From Pontiella sp964402125 (GTDB lineage: Bacteria; Verrucomicrobiota; Kiritimatiellia; Kiritimatiellales; Pontiellaceae), in contig CAYOBH010000043.1 in assembly GCA_964402125.1 (NCBI GenBank), positions 1 through 17,556 of the forward strand: 17,556 nucleotides of DNA. Direction: 5' to 3'. A program made the position numbers and the translations under genes. A model generated the notes under the pieces. That model was not told where the DNA came from. It made no database searches and worked only from the letters and a program-made list of their open reading frames with translations. Numbering within the stretch: the first letter of the stretch is position 1; every line of letters begins with the position of its first letter. Of the stretch, positions 15,291-17,556 are shown piece by piece.

Positions 15291-15344
15291 ACATCAGCCT
15301 GAAGACGCGGTGTTCTCGCCGACGGCTGAAAGGCATTGTTCGCC
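15286..15344 (-). repeat. Imperfect attC-like palindrome downstream of gldA
   Basis: Outer arms GCCAAAC (15286-15292) and GTTCGCC (15338-15344), inner arms TCAGCC (15294-15299) and GGCTGA (15324-15329), with a short CGG/CCG-type pairing in the middle. The arrangement recalls the nested R/L boxes of an integron recombination site. However, the spacers between the boxes are unequal (1 and 8 nt) and the outer boxes deviate from consensus, so this is only a resemblance. It sits between the gldA stop and the 50-residue ORF. Confidence 0.3.
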
Positions 15345-15387
15345 CGAAGTCAATGAGAGAGCCGAGTCGCGATGACTCGTGCGTTCT

Positions 15388-16488
15388 TCAGTTCCTTGGC
15401 TCGCGTCTCCGTGCTTGGCCGATGGCATCGGCGGCGAGCATCGCGTTGAATACTTCCTTGGGACAGGTCGTGCCCGCTTCGTGCGACATCGACTGCCCCG
15501 GCGCGCAGGCCATTTTCGCCACCGTCATGAGTTTCTCGGTGCTGGCAATGTCCACGCCGAGGTCAGCCAGCGTGGTGGGTAAGCCTACGGCCTCGCAAAA
15601 GGAGAAAACCGCTTCCGATTCGTCTGGGGATGCATCGGTGAGCTGAAGCCCCGCCAGAACTCCGAAAGCAACCTTTTCGCCATGGTAGAACGAATGGGTC
15701 TCTGTCAACGCGGTCAGACCATTGTGAATGGCATGCGCCGCAGCCAGTCCGGCGCTTTCAAACCCCAACCCGCTCAACAGAATGTTTGCCTCAACAACGT
15801 GTTCTAGGGCCGGTGTGACGAGGTGTCTCTCATTGGCGAGTTTTGCGGTCACGCCGTACTTCAGGAGGGTCTCATAACATAGCTTCGCAATGTGGAGTCC
15901 AACCATTGTGCTGGACCCGCCGCACTCGTTCCCAGACCTGCTCCGCTCGCACGACCTGGCCTCGAACCATGTCGCGAGCGCGTCGCCCATGCCGGCCACT
16001 AGGAAACGCGTCGGCGCCGCAGCGATAATGTCAACATCAACAAGCACCGCTGCGGGGTTGGCTTTCTGATAGTGCACAGTTTCAAACACCCCGTTCGGCG
16101 AGTACAGCACCGAACATCCACTGCACGGGGCATCGCTCGATGCAATGGTGGGGACGATGATCACGGGAATCCCAGCCCGATCGGCGGCTGTCTTTGCCGT
16201 GTCGATGGTCTTTCCTCCGCCCATGCCGACAAGCACATCGACCTGCTTTTCCGAGACACAGGCGATCACGCGAGTGATCTCATCCTCGCAACACTCGCCG
16301 CGGAACAGTTCGGTGTGGATGCCCGCGGTAGTCAGATCGATATTGCACCGAGGAAGCACCCTGTTTCTAACCGAGGGCGAAGCCAATATCAGTCCCTGTT
16401 TGCCCAGCAACTTGATCAGTGCGGGCAGTTGGGTGATTGCACCGGGCCCTTGGATGTATTTTCCTGGAAAGACGGCTTTCTTAAACAT
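15388..16488 (-). CDS. gldA: Glycerol dehydrogenase
   Basis: 366-residue iron-containing-alcohol-dehydrogenase-family enzyme, essentially the length of E. coli GldA (367). It oxidises glycerol to dihydroxyacetone with NAD+ (EC 1.1.1.6). The NAD-binding G-M-G-G-G-K-T-I-D-T-A-K motif spans 88-99. Metal ligands equivalent to those in characterised glycerol dehydrogenases are D169 (G-M-G-D), H252 (A-A-H-A-I-H) and H269 (F-Y-H-G-E-K). The start at 16488 gives M-F-K-K-A-V-F-P-G-K and has GAGGAG 6 nt upstream. A longer frame from 16521 lacks such a site. No dihydroxyacetone kinase or glycerol uptake gene is nearby, so the physiological partner is not apparent; activity on other small diols is possible. 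Confidence 0.93.
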   Translation of the reverse strand: MFKKAVFPGKYIQGPGAITQLPALIKLLGKQGLILASPSVRNRVLPRCNIDLTTAGIHTELFRGECCEDEITRVIACVSEKQVDVLVGMGGGKTIDTAKTAADRAGIPVIIVPTIASSDAPCSGCSVLYSPNGVFETVHYQKANPAAVLVDVDIIAAAPTRFLVAGMGDALATWFEARSCERSRSGNECGGSSTMVGLHIAKLCYETLLKYGVTAKLANERHLVTPALEHVVEANILLSGLGFESAGLAAAHAIHNGLTALTETHSFYHGEKVAFGVLAGLQLTDASPDESEAVFSFCEAVGLPTTLADLGVDIASTEKLMTVAKMACAPGQSMSHEAGTTCPKEVFNAMLAADAIGQARRREPRN

Positions 16489-16543
16489 GTCGAACTCCTC
16501 TGTTTTTGATGAACCATGCAAACATACCAGAACTCAGCTGCCC

Positions 16544-16648
16544 GGCAATTGGTTCTGACCCGATTAACAATCTCCATTCCGGTCAGCTGCATGAGGCGGT
16601 CTGATGGAGTGGAGGGGTTCTTCCGAGAACTGATCGATTGGCAATTGG
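16544..16648. repeat. Segment bounded by direct GGCAATTGG repeats
   Basis: The 9-mer GGCAATTGG occurs at 16544-16552 and again at 16640-16648, exactly where homology in the broken DUF3795 gene ends. Between them is an inverted pair CTCCAT (16572-16577) / ATGGAG (16604-16609). The repeat may be a scar of recombination or insertion, or chance. Confidence 0.4.
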
Positions 16649-16792
16649 GCAGTTAATATGTTCTGGTTTAATCGGGGCATTGTTTAGTTTTGCCCATTCT
16701 TCGGCGACTTTGGCCCGGAGCGTGTTATCATCGTTCTTGGTGGCAATGAATGCCTTGCATTCTACACAGCCAAGTCCACAGTACCCAATCAT
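16583..16792 (-). pseudogene. Truncated DUF3795 protein
   Basis: Residues 1-48 match the start of the DUF3795 family, a Cys-rich protein of unknown function: M-I-G-Y-C-G-L-G-C-x-x-C, then A-T-K-N-D-D, V-A-E-E-W-A-K and I-K-P-E-H-I-N-C. The family normally continues with further Cys pairs (C-x-x-C, C-x-x-C-x-x-x-x-C). Here, after C48 (coordinate 16649), the frame runs into 21 unrelated residues and stops at 16583. The AGGAGG ribosome-binding site 5 nt before ATG 16792 is intact. It is therefore a 3'-truncated gene. The remaining N-terminal Cys motif makes residual function unlikely but not excluded. Confidence 0.75.
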
Positions 16793-17371
16793 GCTGCCTC
16801 CTCTTGTTTGGCTCTCTCCTCATTTCGATCATATCTTCCTGCCTAACGATCAGGATTTTATCTGTCCAGCTTCGCTCAAACATCAAGGTTCCCCCGTGGA
16901 ACGTTAATGGCTGGATGAATATGAGGGCGCCCGCATGGTGCCATCTTCCTGTTGGACTGAGCCTTTCGGCCAGCGCCAACTATCCAATAATCTGCGGGGA
17001 TAGTATGGATCTCCGGATGGATTCGCCATGGTTTTCTTCGATTTCTTTTTGAAGCAATGGTGGCTTGGCAACCGGGCGAGATGTTATAAAACGGGAGCAT
17101 TTGCGTGAAATTACTAGATTACGGGACAGACCCCTTGGACTTTACCTGAACGTCTATTTTTCTGCGCTGAATGGTGAAGAAAATCGCGCGGCGTTCAATG
17201 TAGAGCATGCGTCCCGCTTGCGCGAAAACGAGCCGGACGCTCATTCTACTTTTGGGCGCTGGTGGCCGTGTGAAAAAGTCGCCTGAAGCAGAACTACGAA
17301 CTCAATTCAAGCGACGGGGACGTCGGCTTCTATAAAATCAATTGTTTTTCGGGGTCGGCCTGTTCAGCGAC
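16793..17371. other. Region without a supportable gene
   Basis: Open frames on both strands here are short, lack ribosome-binding sites or overlap one another, and do not resemble proteins I know. A small GGG-ACAGA-CCC palindrome lies at 17123-17133, a motif I associate loosely with REP or transposon remnants. Promoters for the minus-strand genes could lie in the first 150 bp but none is clear. Confidence 0.5.
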
Positions 17372-17433
17372 GTGGCCGCCAAGATGGCTGCGATACGGGA
17401 ACAAGGCCGCCAAGATGGCTGCGGTACGGGTAG
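17372..17433. repeat. Two tandem hairpin repeats related to the left-end array
   Basis: Two 31-bp units (17372-17402 and 17403-17433), each with left arm GCCGCCA, loop AGA, right arm TGGCTGC, then a GATACGG or GGTACGG tail. The design and tail match the four units at 20-138, whose arms are GCAGGCA and TGCCCGC. Relative to those, one stem position has changed on both sides so that pairing is kept. Confidence 0.8.
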
Positions 17434-17457
17434 CGCCTCCGCTGCGCCGGTGGCGCT
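17432..17457 (+). terminator. Terminator-like stem-loop after the right-end repeats
   Basis: AGCGCC (17432-17437) pairs with GGCGCT (17452-17457), a T-T mismatch follows, then CCG (17439-17441) pairs with CGG (17448-17450) around a 6-nt loop. The run TTTT begins at 17457. No gene obviously ends here on the plus strand, so it may belong to the repeat region rather than terminate a transcript. Confidence 0.4.
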
Positions 17458-17556
17458 TTTCAAGAATGGCCGAAGGTGCATGAGCCGGCGCGTAGCGCAG
17501 ACTGTACTGATTAATACCTTTGTCTGGAGATTTATTTGCAACGAATGGATGAAAAG
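17458..17556. other. Right-edge sequence, possible start of a next gene
   Basis: An ATG at 17545 opens a frame (M-D-E-K) that runs off the window, but the nearest purine-rich stretch GGAGA (17526-17530) is too far upstream to count as a good ribosome-binding site. No gene can be claimed. Confidence 0.2.

Noticed and set aside
16572..16609. Second attC-like site upstream of gldA
   Set aside because: CTCCAT/ATGGAG is a simple 6-bp inverted pair with a 26-nt loop, and the flanking AAC/GTT boxes do not match the consensus or pair well.
16728..16979. Minus-strand frame of 83 residues overlapping the DUF3795 start
   Set aside because: Overlaps the recognisable DUF3795 sequence in another frame and has no family resemblance. 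The W-H-H-A-G-A-L-I-F segment is faintly protein-like but not enough to call.
17065..17286. Plus-strand frame of 73 residues near the right end
   Set aside because: No ribosome-binding site and no recognisable family; could be a remnant but unsupported.
1..17556. tRNA or rRNA genes
   Set aside because: No cloverleaf with conserved T-loop sequence or rRNA signature was noticed on either strand by eye; a tRNAscan-SE run would settle it.

Overview
This window looks like chromosomal DNA of a Gram-negative bacterium of moderately high GC content. The gene families fit the PVC group: a GldG/DUF4340 ABC operon with an AsmA-like gene, DUF6485, a divergent PAP2 protein, and many palindromic and heptameric spacer repeats. 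My best guess is a Kiritimatiellota (Pontiella-like) genome. That assignment is inference, because there is no rRNA or other decisive marker here.

Layout. 1-386: a tandem array of hairpin-forming repeats (20-138), then a gene-poor leader. 387-5385 (+): an M48 metalloprotease lipoprotein, the tRNA-modification GTPase mnmE, histidine-biosynthesis genes hisD and hisC, and a tiny Cys-rich DUF6485 protein overlapping hisC. The spacers in this stretch carry short arrays with a 7-nt period, and one such array lies inside the mnmE reading frame. 5470-12865 (+): a tight five-gene run comprising an ABC ATPase, an ABC-2 permease, a GldG-like auxiliary protein, a DUF4340 protein and a large AsmA-like protein. 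It probably encodes one envelope machine. 12998-14400 (+): a divergent PAP2 (DUF212) membrane protein and an IlvY-like LysR regulator.

14457-16792 (-): an oppositely oriented accessory-looking segment with a DUF4230-like membrane-anchored protein, a possible 50-residue ORF coupled to it, an imperfect attC-like palindrome, glycerol dehydrogenase gldA, and a truncated DUF3795 gene. 16793-17556 holds no gene I can support. It ends in a second short array of hairpin repeats with the same architecture as the left-hand array, followed by a terminator-like stem-loop.

The genes fall into three themes: housekeeping metabolism (mnmE, hisD, hisC), envelope biogenesis or transport (M48 protease, ABC/GldG/DUF4340/AsmA run, PAP2), and a probably acquired segment (gldA and neighbours). 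The most unusual observations are the heptameric array translated inside the MnmE G domain, the related heptameric arrays in consecutive spacers (one abutting the hisC start codon), the structurally conserved hairpin repeats at both ends, and the coupling of a GldA/F/G-type ABC module to an AsmA-like gene.
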